From Betaproteobacteria bacterium (lineage in GTDB: Bacteria > Pseudomonadota > Gammaproteobacteria > Burkholderiales > SG8-39), in NCBI GenBank assembly GCA_016234705.1, contig JACRAS010000114.1:1-64000 (forward strand): 64,000 nucleotides of DNA, read 5' to 3'. A program made the translations under genes and the position numbers. Each line of letters opens with the position of its first letter. Positions within the stretch are counted from its first letter, which is position 1. The notes beneath the pieces are model-generated. The model was given only the letters and a program-made list of their open reading frames with translations. It did no database searches and was not told the DNA's origin. This document shows positions 8,693 to 17,906 of this stretch, in pieces.

Positions 8693-9322
8693 GTGGCCCG
8701 CAACCTAGACCCCAAATGCCGCCAGTGCCGCCGCGAGGGCGAGAAGCTGTTCCTCAAAGGCGAGAAATGCTTTACCGACAAATGCGCCGTCGAGCGCCGC
8801 GCCTATGCGCCCGGCCAGCACGGCCAGAAGAGCGGCCAGCGCCTGTCCGACTACGGCAAGCAACTGCGCGAGAAACAGAAAATCCGCCGCATCTACGGCA
8901 TCCTCGAGCGCCAGTTCCGCGGCATGTATGCGGCGGCTGCGCGCCAGAAGGGCATCACCGGCGAGAGCCTGCTGCAGTTGCTCGAATCGCGCCTGGACAC
9001 GGTGTGCTTCCGCATGGGCTTCGGCGCCTCGCGCAACGAGGCGCGCCAGGTCGTGCGCCACAACGGCATCACGGTAAACGGCAAACGCGTCAACATCCCG
9101 TCCTACCAGGTGCGCACAGGCGACACTATCGAGGTGGCGGATAAGGCCAAGGCCCAGCTGCGCATCAAGGGAGCGTCCACGGCCGCAGCCTCGCGCGGGA
9201 TCCCCGAGTGGCTGCAAGTGGATACCACGGCGTTGAAAGGCACGTTCAAGGCCAAACCGCAGCGCACCGAGCTGCCTTCGACCATCAACGAGAGCCTGGT
9301 AGTCGAACTGTACTCGAAGTAA
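8693..9322 (+). CDS. rpsD: 30S ribosomal protein S4
   Basis: The 209-residue protein starts at GTG 8693 ([19 protein letters not shown]), preceded by AAGAGGAG. Cys9, Cys12, Cys26 and Cys31 form the zinc-site pattern of the C+ S4 type. The S4 RNA-binding domain lies at about residues 97-160. S4 starts 30S assembly; in E. coli it also represses alpha operon translation. The start context and the conserved N-terminus exclude the longer open frame. Confidence 0.98.
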   Translation: MARNLDPKCRQCRREGEKLFLKGEKCFTDKCAVERRAYAPGQHGQKSGQRLSDYGKQLREKQKIRRIYGILERQFRGMYAAAARQKGITGESLLQLLESRLDTVCFRMGFGASRNEARQVVRHNGITVNGKRVNIPSYQVRTGDTIEVADKAKAQLRIKGASTAAASRGIPEWLQVDTTALKGTFKAKPQRTELPSTINESLVVELYSK

Positions 9323-9349
9323 TTGTCAAAGCTTCCCAGAGGAACCTCC

Positions 9350-10333
9350 ATGCAAAGCAGTGGATTTCTGAAACCGCGCATCATCGACGTGCAGAGCATC
9401 GCTCCCAATCATGCCAAAGTGGTGATGGAGCCGTTCGAGCGTGGCTACGGCCACACGTTGGGCAACGCCCTGCGGCGCGTGCTGCTGTCCTCGATGCCGG
9501 GTTTCGCCCCGACCGAGGTGCAGATCTCGGGCGTGCTGCACGAGTACTCGACCATCGACGGCGTGCAGGAGGACGTGGTCGACATCCTGCTCAACTTGAA
9601 GGGCGTGGTGCTGAAAATGCACAACCGCACCGAAGCCGTGCTCACGCTGAAGAAAAAAGGCGAGGGCGCGGTGACCGCCGCCGACATCGAGGTATCGCAC
9701 GACGTCGAAATCATCAACCCCGAGCACGTCATCGCCCATCTGTCGCCCGGCGGCAAGCTGGAGATGCAGATCAAGGTCGAGCGCGGCCGCGGCTACGAGC
9801 CCGGCAACATGCGCGCGGCCCCGGAAGAGACCAAGGGCATCGGCAAGATCATCCTCGACGCCTCGTTTTCGCCGGTGCGCCGCGTCAGCTACGCGGTCGA
9901 GTCGGCGAGGGTGGAACAGCGCACCGACCTGGACAAGCTGATCATGGATATCGAAACCAATGGCGTGGTCGAGCCGGAAGAGGCGATCCGCTACGCCGCG
10001 CGCGTCCTGGTGGACCAGTTGTCGGTGTTCGCCGCGCTCGAGGGCACGCCGATCGCCAGCGAGCCGGTCAAAGCGCCGCAGGTGGATCCGATCCTGCTGC
10101 GCCCGGTGGACGATCTGGAGCTCACGGTGCGTTCGGCCAACTGCCTGAAGGCCGAGAACATCTATTACATCGGCGATCTGATCCAGCGCACCGAGACCGA
10201 GCTGCTGAAGACGCCGAACCTGGGCCGCAAGTCGTTGAACGAGATCAAGGAAGTCCTCGCTTCGCGCGGCCTCACGCTGGGCATGAAGCTGGAGAACTGG
10301 CCGCCCGCGGGGCTGGAAGTCGCTCGCGTTTGA
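9350..10333 (+). CDS. rpoA: DNA-directed RNA polymerase subunit alpha
   Basis: The 327-residue protein begins [20 protein letters not shown]. The N-terminal dimerization domain ([20 protein letters not shown]) and the C-terminal domain that binds UP elements and activators ([20 protein letters not shown], then [14 protein letters not shown]) are both intact. ATG 9350 has CAGAGGAA at the right distance and gives the family N-terminus. It lies between rpsD and rplQ. Confidence 0.98.
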   Translation: MQSSGFLKPRIIDVQSIAPNHAKVVMEPFERGYGHTLGNALRRVLLSSMPGFAPTEVQISGVLHEYSTIDGVQEDVVDILLNLKGVVLKMHNRTEAVLTLKKKGEGAVTAADIEVSHDVEIINPEHVIAHLSPGGKLEMQIKVERGRGYEPGNMRAAPEETKGIGKIILDASFSPVRRVSYAVESARVEQRTDLDKLIMDIETNGVVEPEEAIRYAARVLVDQLSVFAALEGTPIASEPVKAPQVDPILLRPVDDLELTVRSANCLKAENIYYIGDLIQRTETELLKTPNLGRKSLNEIKEVLASRGLTLGMKLENWPPAGLEVARV

Positions 10334-10377
10334 GCGCGGGCCGCGCGTAGACGTTTCACGGTCAAGGGGGAAAGTGA

Positions 10378-10400
10378 ACAAGGGGGCGACGCCCCCTTGT
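10378..10400 (+). other. Hairpin between rpoA and rplQ
   Basis: ACAAGGGGGCG (10378-10388) and CGCCCCCTTGT (10390-10400) are perfectly complementary, about 10 bp plus a 3-base loop. Outer GGGGGA and TCCCCC runs could extend the structure. No U-tract follows. The arm is related to the hairpins at 4570 and 7343. Confidence 0.6.
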
Positions 10401-10417
10401 AAATCCCCCAAATCAGA

Positions 10418-10456
10418 GGAAGCGCTGATGGTGGATTTGGCTTAATAAGCGCTTCC
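10418..10456 (+). other. Inverted repeat upstream of rplQ
   Basis: GGAAGCGCT (10418-10426) and AGCGCTTCC (10448-10456) form a perfect 9-bp stem with a 21-base loop. A small CCTCG-GAA-CGAGG hairpin follows at 10470-10482, 22 bases before the rplQ start. With the hairpin at 10378 this makes three structures in the 171-base rpoA-rplQ gap. Confidence 0.5.
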
Positions 10457-10504
10457 CAAGATTTATCGCCCTCGGAACGAGGACCGAACAGAAGAGGCAA
10501 GAAC

Positions 10505-10903
10505 ATGCGTCACCGCTTAGGACTGAGAAAGCTCAACCGCACCAGCAGCCATCGCCTGGCGATGCTGCGCAACATGACCAATTCGCTGCTGAAGCACGAG
10601 GTCATCACGACCACGCTGCCCAAGGCGAAAGAGTTGCGCCGAGTGGTCGAGCCGATGATCACGCTGGGCAAGATCGCCACCGTCGCCAACCGCCGGCTGG
10701 CGTTCAACCGCCTGCGCGACCGCGACATGGTCTCCAAGCTGTTCAACGAACTCGGTCCGCGTTACGCCAAAAGGAACGGCGGCTACCTGCGCATTCTCAA
10801 GCACGGCTTCCGCCAGGGCGACAACGCGCCGATGGCCCTGGTCGAGCTGATGGATCGTCCCGAGCCTGCGGAAGGGACTGCCGCGGCGGAAGCTAAGTCC
10901 TAA
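10505..10903 (+). CDS. rplQ: 50S ribosomal protein L17
   Basis: The 132-residue product begins [20 protein letters not shown], the L17 signature. L17 lies near the exit tunnel. The ATG follows AGAGGCAAGAAC. It is the last gene of the alpha operon and is followed 20 bases later by an intrinsic terminator. Confidence 0.98.
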   Translation: MRHRLGLRKLNRTSSHRLAMLRNMTNSLLKHEVITTTLPKAKELRRVVEPMITLGKIATVANRRLAFNRLRDRDMVSKLFNELGPRYAKRNGGYLRILKHGFRQGDNAPMALVELMDRPEPAEGTAAAEAKS

Positions 10904-10923
10904 AAGAGGCATGGTTACCATGA

Positions 10924-10951
10924 AAAAGTCGGTCAGCGCGCCGGCTTTTTT
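10924..10951 (+). terminator. Intrinsic terminator of the alpha operon
   Basis: AAAAGTCGG (10924-10932) pairs with CCGGCTTTT (10941-10949) with one wobble pair and an 8-base loop, and the run of T continues to 10951. It lies between the rplQ stop and the next gene. Confidence 0.85.
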
Positions 10952-10974
10952 GTTTCTGGGGCTACAATGCGGTC

Positions 10975-11706
10975 ATGGCGATAGTCCTGTTTACCGATTT
11001 CGGTTCCGGCGACCTCTATGTCGGCCAGATGAAGGCGGTGCTGCAGCGGCTCGCGCCGCCCATTGCGGTGATCGATTTGCTGCATGACGCGCCCGCATTC
11101 AACGTGCGCGCGAGCGCGCACCTGCTCGCAGCCATGGTCGGCTGCTTCGGCGAAGACAGCGTATTCCTGACCGTGGTCGATCCCGGCGTCGGCGGGGCGC
11201 GCGACGCCGTCGTGGTGCAAGCCGACGGGCGCTGGTACGTGGGGCCCGACAACGGGCTGCTTTCGGTGGTCGGCGCGCGCGCGGCGAAGGGTGATTGCTG
11301 GCGCGTCGTGTGGCAGCCGGATGAGCTGTCGGCCTCGTTCCACGGACGCGACCTGTTTGCCCCGGTGGCCGCGACGCTGGCCGTTCAGGGCGGGTTGCCC
11401 AAGGCCTGGTTCGAGCACACCGGCCGACTCAACGTCGACTTCGGCGGCGACGACCTGCCCGAGATCATTTACGTCGACCATTACGGCAACGCCCATACCG
11501 GCATCCGCGCGAGCGGGATTCCGCGCGATGTCGTGCTCGCCGTCGGCGAGCGCCGGCTCTGCTATGCGCGCGTGTTCTCCGAAATGGCCGCGGGTGAGGC
11601 TTTCTGGTACGAAAACAGCCAGGGCCTGGTGGAGATCGCGGTCAACTGCGGCAGCTCGGCACAACTGCTGGGATTGAAAATCGGCGACGGCGTAGCCTGG
11701 GCGTGA
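10975..11706 (+). CDS. SAM hydrolase / SAM hydroxide adenosyltransferase (DUF62 family)
   Basis: The 243-residue protein begins MAIVLFTDFGSGDLYVGQMK and contains VVDPGVGGARD, YVGPDNGLL and FHGRDLFAP. Asp69, Arg76 and His123 match the Asp-Arg-His triad known from archaeal DUF62 enzymes, which hydrolyse S-adenosylmethionine to adenosine and methionine with activated water. Length is normal for the family. It starts 24 bases after the alpha operon terminator, with TACAAT at 10963-10968 as a possible -10. The physiological role of the family is poorly understood. Confidence 0.85.
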   Translation: MAIVLFTDFGSGDLYVGQMKAVLQRLAPPIAVIDLLHDAPAFNVRASAHLLAAMVGCFGEDSVFLTVVDPGVGGARDAVVVQADGRWYVGPDNGLLSVVGARAAKGDCWRVVWQPDELSASFHGRDLFAPVAATLAVQGGLPKAWFEHTGRLNVDFGGDDLPEIIYVDHYGNAHTGIRASGIPRDVVLAVGERRLCYARVFSEMAAGEAFWYENSQGLVEIAVNCGSSAQLLGLKIGDGVAWA

Positions 11707-11934
11707 TCATCGACGCCATAGCCACAGGCTGAACCCGTCCCGCCAGATGGCTAAAGCGCGGACCGGGGCGTTCTCAGCACTTTAGGTTGTTTTTATACAA
11801 GATCACCGACTGCGCGCGGTGAGCCTTCCCTTGACTCGGCGAGTGAAGCCGCGCAGACTGGTTTGCCATTAGCAACCAAATCCTTCCCGCAATCGCGGAT
11901 CGCGCACGGGAGGAGAATCCAAAGGGGGTGTGCC

Positions 11935-12150
11935 ATGGCGATAGGTGAGAAGCGGACAATAGTGGCTCGCATTGGTGCTGCGCTCGGTTTTCTCTGCGGG
12001 GTGATCGGACTCCTGGCGGGCCTGACGGAGCATGTTTGGAAGTTGGGGCCGCTTGGGTGGTTCACAGGTGGCACTCTGCTGACGCTGCTTGCGGTGTACG
12101 CGCTGGTAGACGGCGCAATCGCATTGCAGAAGTCGGAGCTGCCGAAGTGA
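11935..12150 (+). CDS. Small two-helix membrane protein of unknown function
   Basis: ATG 11935, with AGGGGG five bases upstream, opens a 71-residue protein (MAIGEKRTIVARIGAALGFL...) with two hydrophobic helices at about residues 13-28 and 43-62, separated by a WKLGPLGWFTGG turn. No family is recognised. Two inverted repeats downstream could end its transcript. It is isolated between a SAM hydrolase and a convergent glycerate kinase gene; an intact short frame with a ribosome-binding site supports a real gene. Confidence 0.5.
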   Translation: MAIGEKRTIVARIGAALGFLCGVIGLLAGLTEHVWKLGPLGWFTGGTLLTLLAVYALVDGAIALQKSELPK

Positions 12151-12196
12151 AGCGCTGACCCCTGGTTTTTGCGACCCTCCGATCGAACGACCGCTT

Positions 12197-12222
12197 CTAG
12201 CAGGTCGGTCTTGGCCTGCTAG
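12197..12222 (+). other. Inverted repeat downstream of the small membrane protein
   Basis: CTAGCAGG (12197-12204) and CCTGCTAG (12215-12222) form a perfect 8-bp stem with a 10-base loop, 47 bases after the stop at 12150. It could be a weak terminator or stability element. Confidence 0.4.
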
Positions 12223-12287
12223 GATTTGCTGCACGACGCAGGAAACAGAAAGAAACTGCTTAGTCTCTCTCAGCAGCACTCACGCAG

Positions 12288-12306
12288 ACCCCGCTTCGGC
12301 GGGGTT
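12288..12306. terminator. Candidate terminator hairpin
   Basis: ACCCCGC-TTCG-GCGGGGT (12288-12305) is a stable UUCG tetraloop hairpin followed by TTCTTG. It lies in the 277-base gap between the small membrane protein and the convergent glycerate kinase gene. The T-tract is short, so the call is moderate. Confidence 0.5.
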
Positions 12307-12427
12307 CTTGATCGGCAAAGCCAGCGACGCAGCGATATGCGCATGACCGCACTTGGCGTTTACCGCCGTCCCGAAATCCAAGCGTGCATAAGAATATGTG
12401 GTGCGAGCGCCATCACCCGAGCGCACT

Positions 12428-13699
12428 TTATAGCACAAGGATCGCCCGGTAATCATTGACATTGGTCCGCGTCGGGCCGGTCACTACCAGGCCGTTCAAG
12501 GCCTCGAAAAAGCTGTAAGCGTCATTGTTTGCCAGCAGCTTCTTGGCCGAGACGCCGGCCGCCGCGGCGCACGCGAGCGAATCCGGTGCGAGCACCGCGC
12601 CGGCGTTGTTCTCCGAGCCGTCGATGCCGTCGGTATCGCAGGCGAGGGCGTGAATATCGGGCATGCCGTCCAGTTCCAGCGCGAGCGACAGGAGGAACTC
12701 GGAGCAGCGCCCGCCGCGGCCATTGCCGCGCACGGTGACCGAGCATTCGCCGCCCGAAATCAGCGCCAGCGGCGGCGTGAACGGCTCGCCATGGCGGCGG
12801 ATCTGGCGCGCCAGCGCGGCGTAGACTTTGGCGACTTCGCTCGCTTCGCCGGTGACGCTGTCGCCCAGCACCACCGGAGCGATGCCCTTGGCGCGGAAAT
12901 AGGCTGCCGCCGCCTGCAGCGATCCTTGCGCCGTGGCGACGATGCGGTTCTCCACGCGTTTGAACAGTTTGTCGCCGGGCTTGGGCGTCTCGGCGATTTC
13001 GCCGCGCGCGCCGCGCTCGAGATGCGCCACCACCGACGCCGGCGCCTTGACGCCATAGCGCGCGATGACGTCCAGAGCATCCCGGTAGGTGCTCGGGTCG
13101 GGCGCGCAGGGGCCGGAGCCGATATGGATGGGATCGTCGCCGCTCACGTCGGAAACAATCAGCGCCAGCACCCGCGCCTTGCACGCGGCGGCAAGCCTGC
13201 CGCCCTGGATGCCAGACAGGTGCCTGCGCACCGTGTTCATGTCCTGGATGGGGGCGCCGCAGCGCAGCAGTTCCTTCGTCGCCGCCTTGAGTTCATCCAT
13301 GCCGATGCCCTCGGCGGGCAGGCCGAACAAGCTCGATCCGCCGCCCGATACCAACGCGAGCAGCAGGTCGTTCGGACCCAGGGTTTTCGCGCGGCGCAGG
13401 ATTTCCCGCGCTGCTTTTTCGCCGCTTTCGTCGGGTACCGGATGGCCCGCCTCTATGACCTTGATCCTATTTGTCAGAAGGCCGTGCCCGTAGCGTGTGA
13501 TCACGACGCCGGCTAACGGCGCGGCGGACGGCCAGTGCTGCTCGAGCGCGAGCGCCATGGCGGCGGCGGCTTTGCCCGCGCCGACCACCAGCGTCTTACC
13601 CGCCGGAGGCTGCGGCAAATGCGGCGGCAGAATCTTCTGTGGGTCGGCGGCGCCGACCGCGGCGTGAAAACTTTCGATGAGCAGCGTGCGCGCATCCAT
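12428..13699 (-). CDS. Glycerate 2-kinase (GckA/TtuD, MOFRL family)
   Basis: From the Met at 13699 (MDARTLLIESFHAAVGAAD) the protein has 423 residues, the family length; the frame is open 21 codons further upstream. Motifs include VVGAGKAAAAMA, LALVSGGGSSLF, VSDVSGDDPIHIGSGP and the C-terminal NNDAYSFFEALN..TGPTRTNVNDYRAIL typical of the MOFRL domain. These enzymes phosphorylate D-glycerate with ATP to 2-phosphoglycerate; some members were first annotated as hydroxypyruvate reductase. Substrate direction here is by family only. It follows the hydrolase gene on the same strand. Confidence 0.88.
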   Translation of the reverse strand: MDARTLLIESFHAAVGAADPQKILPPHLPQPPAGKTLVVGAGKAAAAMALALEQHWPSAAPLAGVVITRYGHGLLTNRIKVIEAGHPVPDESGEKAAREILRRAKTLGPNDLLLALVSGGGSSLFGLPAEGIGMDELKAATKELLRCGAPIQDMNTVRRHLSGIQGGRLAAACKARVLALIVSDVSGDDPIHIGSGPCAPDPSTYRDALDVIARYGVKAPASVVAHLERGARGEIAETPKPGDKLFKRVENRIVATAQGSLQAAAAYFRAKGIAPVVLGDSVTGEASEVAKVYAALARQIRRHGEPFTPPLALISGGECSVTVRGNGRGGRCSEFLLSLALELDGMPDIHALACDTDGIDGSENNAGAVLAPDSLACAAAAGVSAKKLLANNDAYSFFEALNGLVVTGPTRTNVNDYRAILVL

Positions 13700-13802
13700 G
13701 GTCGCGGGAAGATAACAGTTTTCCGCCGCGCTCGCCATGCGGATCGGGTAAGATTTCTGCAAATCGGATTACCAAATTCGGCAACGTCACCAGCGGCCGA
13801 TT

Positions 13803-14651
13803 TCAATGGATCATCATGCCCAGCGCGCCTTTGAACAAGGTGCTATCCGGATTGGCGAGTTCTTCGACCACGGTGAGATGGTTATGCCCGGGCATGGGAA
13901 TGTCGCCGGCAAAGGCATAGCGCCAAGTCCTGGCAATGAGCGTGTTCTGGCGCTTGAACTCGTCCGATTCGTCGCCGCCGACCGCGGTATAAAGCGGTGC
14001 GGTGGTGCCCGGAGGTATGGTCACGGGACTCAGCCTGCGCGCCAGCGCCTGGTCCAGTTTCAGGTCTTGATTCACGAACGGCGCGTGCACCAGGGGCTCC
14101 AGGTCGTAGACGCCGCTTATCGCGAGGCCGCCCTTCACCAGGTTGTAGGGCAGCTCCGGCATGTAGGTGTTCCAGCGCGCCGCCAGCATCATCGCCGTCA
14201 GGTGGCCGCCGGCCGAATGTCCGGCCACGTACAGCCTGCCCGGATTGACGCCGTAGCGCACGCCGTAGTACCACAGCCAGGCGATGGCGAGCAGGTTCTG
14301 CTTGACGATGTCCTCGATTCCGACTTTGGGGCAGAGCCCGTAGTTGGGCAGCGCCAGGGTCACGCCGCGCCGGTTGAAAGCCGGAGCGAGATAGGAAAAA
14401 TCGTTCTTGTCGAGCGATCTCCAGTAGCCGCCGTGGATGAACACCAGCAGCGCCTCGCTCTTGCCCTCGGCGGGGAAGATGTCGAGCTTTTCCGCCGGGC
14501 TCGCCCCATAGGGAATATCCAGGCGGCAAGGCAGGCGCGCGCGCGCCTCCTGCGAGCGCGTCTTCCAGCGCTCGAAAATCCGGGCATGATCGGGAATCAT
14601 CGCGCGCGCGTTGTACTGCCGGTCGTAGTAGGCGCTCATGGCGTTTGTCAT
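13803..14651 (-). CDS. Alpha/beta-hydrolase, esterase / kynurenine-formamidase-like
   Basis: The start at 14651 (MTNAMSAYYDRQYNARAMI) has GGAG six bases upstream; an earlier in-frame ATG at 14720 lacks a good site. In this 282-residue version an oxyanion motif HGGYW lies at about residue 73 and the nucleophile elbow GHSAGGH around Ser146, with an acid in GGDESDEF and a late His in PGHNHLT. This arrangement fits the HSL/kynurenine-formamidase-like subfamily of carboxylester or amide hydrolases. Substrate unknown. It follows the GGDEF-EAL gene on the same strand. Confidence 0.8.
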   Translation of the reverse strand: MTNAMSAYYDRQYNARAMIPDHARIFERWKTRSQEARARLPCRLDIPYGASPAEKLDIFPAEGKSEALLVFIHGGYWRSLDKNDFSYLAPAFNRRGVTLALPNYGLCPKVGIEDIVKQNLLAIAWLWYYGVRYGVNPGRLYVAGHSAGGHLTAMMLAARWNTYMPELPYNLVKGGLAISGVYDLEPLVHAPFVNQDLKLDQALARRLSPVTIPPGTTAPLYTAVGGDESDEFKRQNTLIARTWRYAFAGDIPMPGHNHLTVVEELANPDSTLFKGALGMMIH

Positions 14652-14723
14652 GCTTGGCTCCGGAACGACTGCGTCGATTTCAATCCGGTCCTCTGGTTTC
14701 AGGGTCCGGGCGCGATTCATCGG

Positions 14724-17711
14724 TCAATTACTCAGACCTTTCGGCTTCAACTCCCGCAACTGCTCCCACAGCTCGACCGCCTGCCCTTTTGCAAGGTAGT
14801 TGCGCACATACAGGGCTACTTTCGCATCCTCGATGAAGCTCGCCGAAGATTTCGCACCCAGGATCCTGTCCGGCAGTTGCGGCCGGGCTATGACATAGCC
14901 CTGCACATAATCGACCCCTACCTCCGCTAGCGCCTCGATGGTGGCCAGGTCTTCCACCCACTCCGCCACGCTTTTCATGCCGAGGTTTCGCGCGAGTTCG
15001 ACGATCGCCTCGACGATGGCCAGGTTCGCCGGATGCGTATTTACGCCCAGAACGAAGTTGCCGTCGATTTTCAGCGTATCCGCGCGCAGCTCCTTGAGAT
15101 AAGAAAAAGACGTGTATCCGGCGCCAAAATCGTCGAGCGCCACCTTGGCCCCGAAATCCCTCGCCTTGTCGATGAAGCGCCGCGTGTTCTCCAGGTCGTG
15201 CAGCGCCACGCTTTCCGTAATCTCGATGCACAGTTTGCCCACGGCGCGCCCGTGCCGCGCCAGCATCGAGAATGCATCCTGAATGAAGCGCTCGTCATTC
15301 AGCGACGCTCCACTCAGGTTCATGCACGCGAACCGTGTCCGGTCGAGATGGTCGTAATGCTGGTCGAGCCACTCCAGGGTATTGGACATGACCCAGCGAT
15401 CGATCACCGCGCTGCGTCCGTTATTCTCCCCCGCGGAAATGATTTTTCCCGCCGAGGTGATGGTGCCGTCCGCCTCGCGCATCCTCAGCAGGATTTCGAA
15501 ATTGAGCGAGTCATAGGGCGCGCGCAAGGACATGATGGGCTGCATCACCAGAAACAGGCCTTCGGGCACCACCCCGGTGCCGAGGCGCTCGATCACGCGC
15601 AGTTCCTCCTGGCGCTCCTTGAATACCGCCTCGTTCTTCTCGTACACCACCAGATTGGCGTGCAGCCCCTTCTTGGCTTTGCGGCAGGCACGGTCCGCCG
15701 CCGACATCGCGTCCTTCACGTTGGTGCCGGCGCCGACTTCGACCAATCCGATCGAGCCTCTGACCTGGAACGCCTTGTCGCCGATCTGATAGGGGCTTGA
15801 TCCGATCCAATTGACGATGCTGCGGCAGATCGCGGTCGCCGTGCGGATCGGCGTGTTGCGGAACACGATGACGAACTCGTCGCCTCCGACCCGCCCGACG
15901 GCGTGGCCTACGGCCAGCATCTCGCGCACGCGGCCGCACACCTGTCTCAGCACCTCGTCCCCGGCCACGTGGCCGAACAGGTCGTTGATCAGCTTGAACC
16001 GGTCAAGATCGAGGTAGGCCAGCGCCAGCGGCTGTCCGCTCGCCGCTTCCCGCATCGCCCCGGCGAATGCCTCCTCGATGCCATGCCGGTTCAGCACCCC
16101 GGTGAGCGGATCGTTCTCCGCCAGGAAAAGCAATCTGGCCGTCGCCTTGGAGCGTTGGGTAATGTCCTGCAACGACCCTTCTATCTTGTCCCCGGTCAAT
16201 GTGGCCTTGACCAGGAACCGACTGGATTTCTCGTCGTCCGCGACCGAGTCGCGTATTTCCAGCTCTTCGCCGGTCCTGCGCCGGACCATGTCCTGCAGCC
16301 CGGCCCATGCACCGGGCTCGAAATGCTCGCTCCAAGTCTCCTGCCCAGTCCGGGACAGGTCCACTTTGAGCATTTGTATCAGCGCCGGGTTGCCGCGCAG
16401 GAATGCGCCGTTGGCATCCAGGGTAAATAGCCCGATTGGGATGGCTTCGTAAGTGCTGCGCAACTCGGCCTGCGCCTTGACCCGCTCCTGGTGTTCGTGG
16501 CGCATTTGCACGGCAATGGCGAGTGCGGCCATCAGGCTCGACGACAGCGACGCCGTGACGAAATTGAGAGTCCCTATCAACCCCTTTACATTCAGGGCTG
16601 CCGCGACCACTTCGTAAAAGCTGATGAACAGCGTCATGCCCAGGGAAGCGCCATACCACATCGCCACGGTGGAGCGTGTTATCCAGATGATGCGGGTCAT
16701 GTTGTAGACCAGCACCGCGATAGTCATCGCCGCGGATACCCACATGTACGGAAGGAATTTCGAATAAGGGAGAACCAGCGCGCACAGCAGCAGGGGCAAG
16801 CATGACCACTGCACCACCCGCAACATCAGCGGATAGCCCATCCGCTGCAGGTCATTCTTGAAAAGCCTGCTGAACAGCATGACGGTCAGGATATAATACG
16901 CAACGATTGTCCACACCCGCGCGAACAGCGTCCAGTCGGGCGGGAGCGTCCGTGCCAGCCATTGCATATCCCACCCCACCGAGAGTGCGGCAAGTCGGAG
17001 GTTGGCCATCAGCCAGGCCGAAAACAGGACGTAAATCCATTCCCGGTTGATGATCGCGGTTACCAGCACGAACAGGGAGAGGACGACCATACCGCCGGTC
17101 AGGAGTCCCGCATCGCGATGATACTTGATCTCCGACGTTTCGAACTGGTTCGCCGGCCACTGCACCAGTTTGATGCGGGCCGAACCCACGAAGTTCGCCT
17201 GGCACACGATGGTTATCGGTGTTTGCAACTTGCCGAGGTCGATCGCAAAACCGGTGTTTACCGCCCTCAGTTGGCCGAACGCAAGCTTGCGGGTTGCGCT
17301 GCCCAGGGGCTCCAGGCGGGCGGCGTTCCAGCACGCGGCACCTACGGCTTGCCTGGGCGGGAGTTCGATGGTGACGGACTCATCACCGGTCGTCGGCTGC
17401 ACCTTGAAACTGAACCAGAACGGGGATTCGGAAAGCTTGGTGTCGTAATACCCGACGGCCGGCCGATCGCCCAACTGTTCCAATGCTTGGGCCGGCCCAG
17501 GCACATTGCCGGTCTGTTCGAACACGCGAAATGCGAGCGGGCTCTGGCCGCTCGTGGCGTACTGCCCTTCCCAGGCGAACATTACCAGGAGGGACACCAG
17601 GCCTACCAGGACGGGGGCGCCGTAATTGGACAAATCATACAGCAGCGAGCCCAGCGCCGCGTAGGCGCGTTTCACCCACGGCCGCGGTGACAGGGGGAAC
17701 ATGGGCGTCAT
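14724..17711 (-). CDS. Membrane sensor with PAS, GGDEF and EAL domains (cyclic-di-GMP metabolism)
   Basis: A 995-residue protein. A transmembrane helix at about 31-48 is followed by an extracytoplasmic region of about 150 residues, then about seven hydrophobic segments to residue 410, a PAS-like domain (about 428-530), a GGDEF domain with intact VGGDEF near residue 608, and an EAL domain beginning FEILLRM near 737. The EAL part keeps EITES, DDFGAGYTSFSYL, LKIDG and QGY; AEGVE is AEWVE but its Glu is present. Both synthesis and breakdown of c-di-GMP are therefore possible. The periplasmic part resembles ligand-sensing 7TM architectures. It is downstream of the FeeM-like gene on the same strand. 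Confidence 0.92.
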   Translation of the reverse strand: MTPMFPLSPRPWVKRAYAALGSLLYDLSNYGAPVLVGLVSLLVMFAWEGQYATSGQSPLAFRVFEQTGNVPGPAQALEQLGDRPAVGYYDTKLSESPFWFSFKVQPTTGDESVTIELPPRQAVGAACWNAARLEPLGSATRKLAFGQLRAVNTGFAIDLGKLQTPITIVCQANFVGSARIKLVQWPANQFETSEIKYHRDAGLLTGGMVVLSLFVLVTAIINREWIYVLFSAWLMANLRLAALSVGWDMQWLARTLPPDWTLFARVWTIVAYYILTVMLFSRLFKNDLQRMGYPLMLRVVQWSCLPLLLCALVLPYSKFLPYMWVSAAMTIAVLVYNMTRIIWITRSTVAMWYGASLGMTLFISFYEVVAAALNVKGLIGTLNFVTASLSSSLMAALAIAVQMRHEHQERVKAQAELRSTYEAIPIGLFTLDANGAFLRGNPALIQMLKVDLSRTGQETWSEHFEPGAWAGLQDMVRRRTGEELEIRDSVADDEKSSRFLVKATLTGDKIEGSLQDITQRSKATARLLFLAENDPLTGVLNRHGIEEAFAGAMREAASGQPLALAYLDLDRFKLINDLFGHVAGDEVLRQVCGRVREMLAVGHAVGRVGGDEFVIVFRNTPIRTATAICRSIVNWIGSSPYQIGDKAFQVRGSIGLVEVGAGTNVKDAMSAADRACRKAKKGLHANLVVYEKNEAVFKERQEELRVIERLGTGVVPEGLFLVMQPIMSLRAPYDSLNFEILLRMREADGTITSAGKIISAGENNGRSAVIDRWVMSNTLEWLDQHYDHLDRTRFACMNLSGASLNDERFIQDAFSMLARHGRAVGKLCIEITESVALHDLENTRRFIDKARDFGAKVALDDFGAGYTSFSYLKELRADTLKIDGNFVLGVNTHPANLAIVEAIVELARNLGMKSVAEWVEDLATIEALAEVGVDYVQGYVIARPQLPDRILGAKSSASFIEDAKVALYVRNYLAKGQAVELWEQLRELKPKGLSN

Positions 17712-17870
17712 CTGTTAATTATCGGCGATTTTTGCAGATTCCCCAGACAAATTTCATCGATCCGTAGGTGTCCGCGGGTGGGGGACCCGCAGCCCGCATG
17801 GGTATCTCTTGCGCTGATCGTGTTCTCGCGATGAACCCGAACCTCGTTCCGGTTTCTCTCCGGGGTCACG

Positions 17871-17906
17871 GGCGGCATGCCTCCTCTGCATGCCGCCGCG
17901 TTTTTT
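17871..17906. terminator. Strong hairpin with T-tract between the FeeM-like and GGDEF-EAL genes
   Basis: GGCGGCATGC (17871-17880) and GCATGCCGCC (17888-17897) form a perfect 10-bp stem with a 7-base loop, followed on the + strand by GCG and six T (17901-17906). The T-tract points to termination of rightward transcription, but the genes on both sides read leftward. For the leftward transcript the hairpin starts just after the FeeM-like stop and has an A-tract before it and no T-tract after it. Confidence 0.6.

Noticed and set aside
9326-10411. A 361-codon minus-strand frame opposite rpoA
   Set aside because: Shadow of rpoA; no domain and no ribosome-binding site.
12288-12306. Hairpin as an integron attC-like site
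   Set aside because: It is a plain UUCG tetraloop hairpin without the conserved attC core sites; a terminator is simpler.
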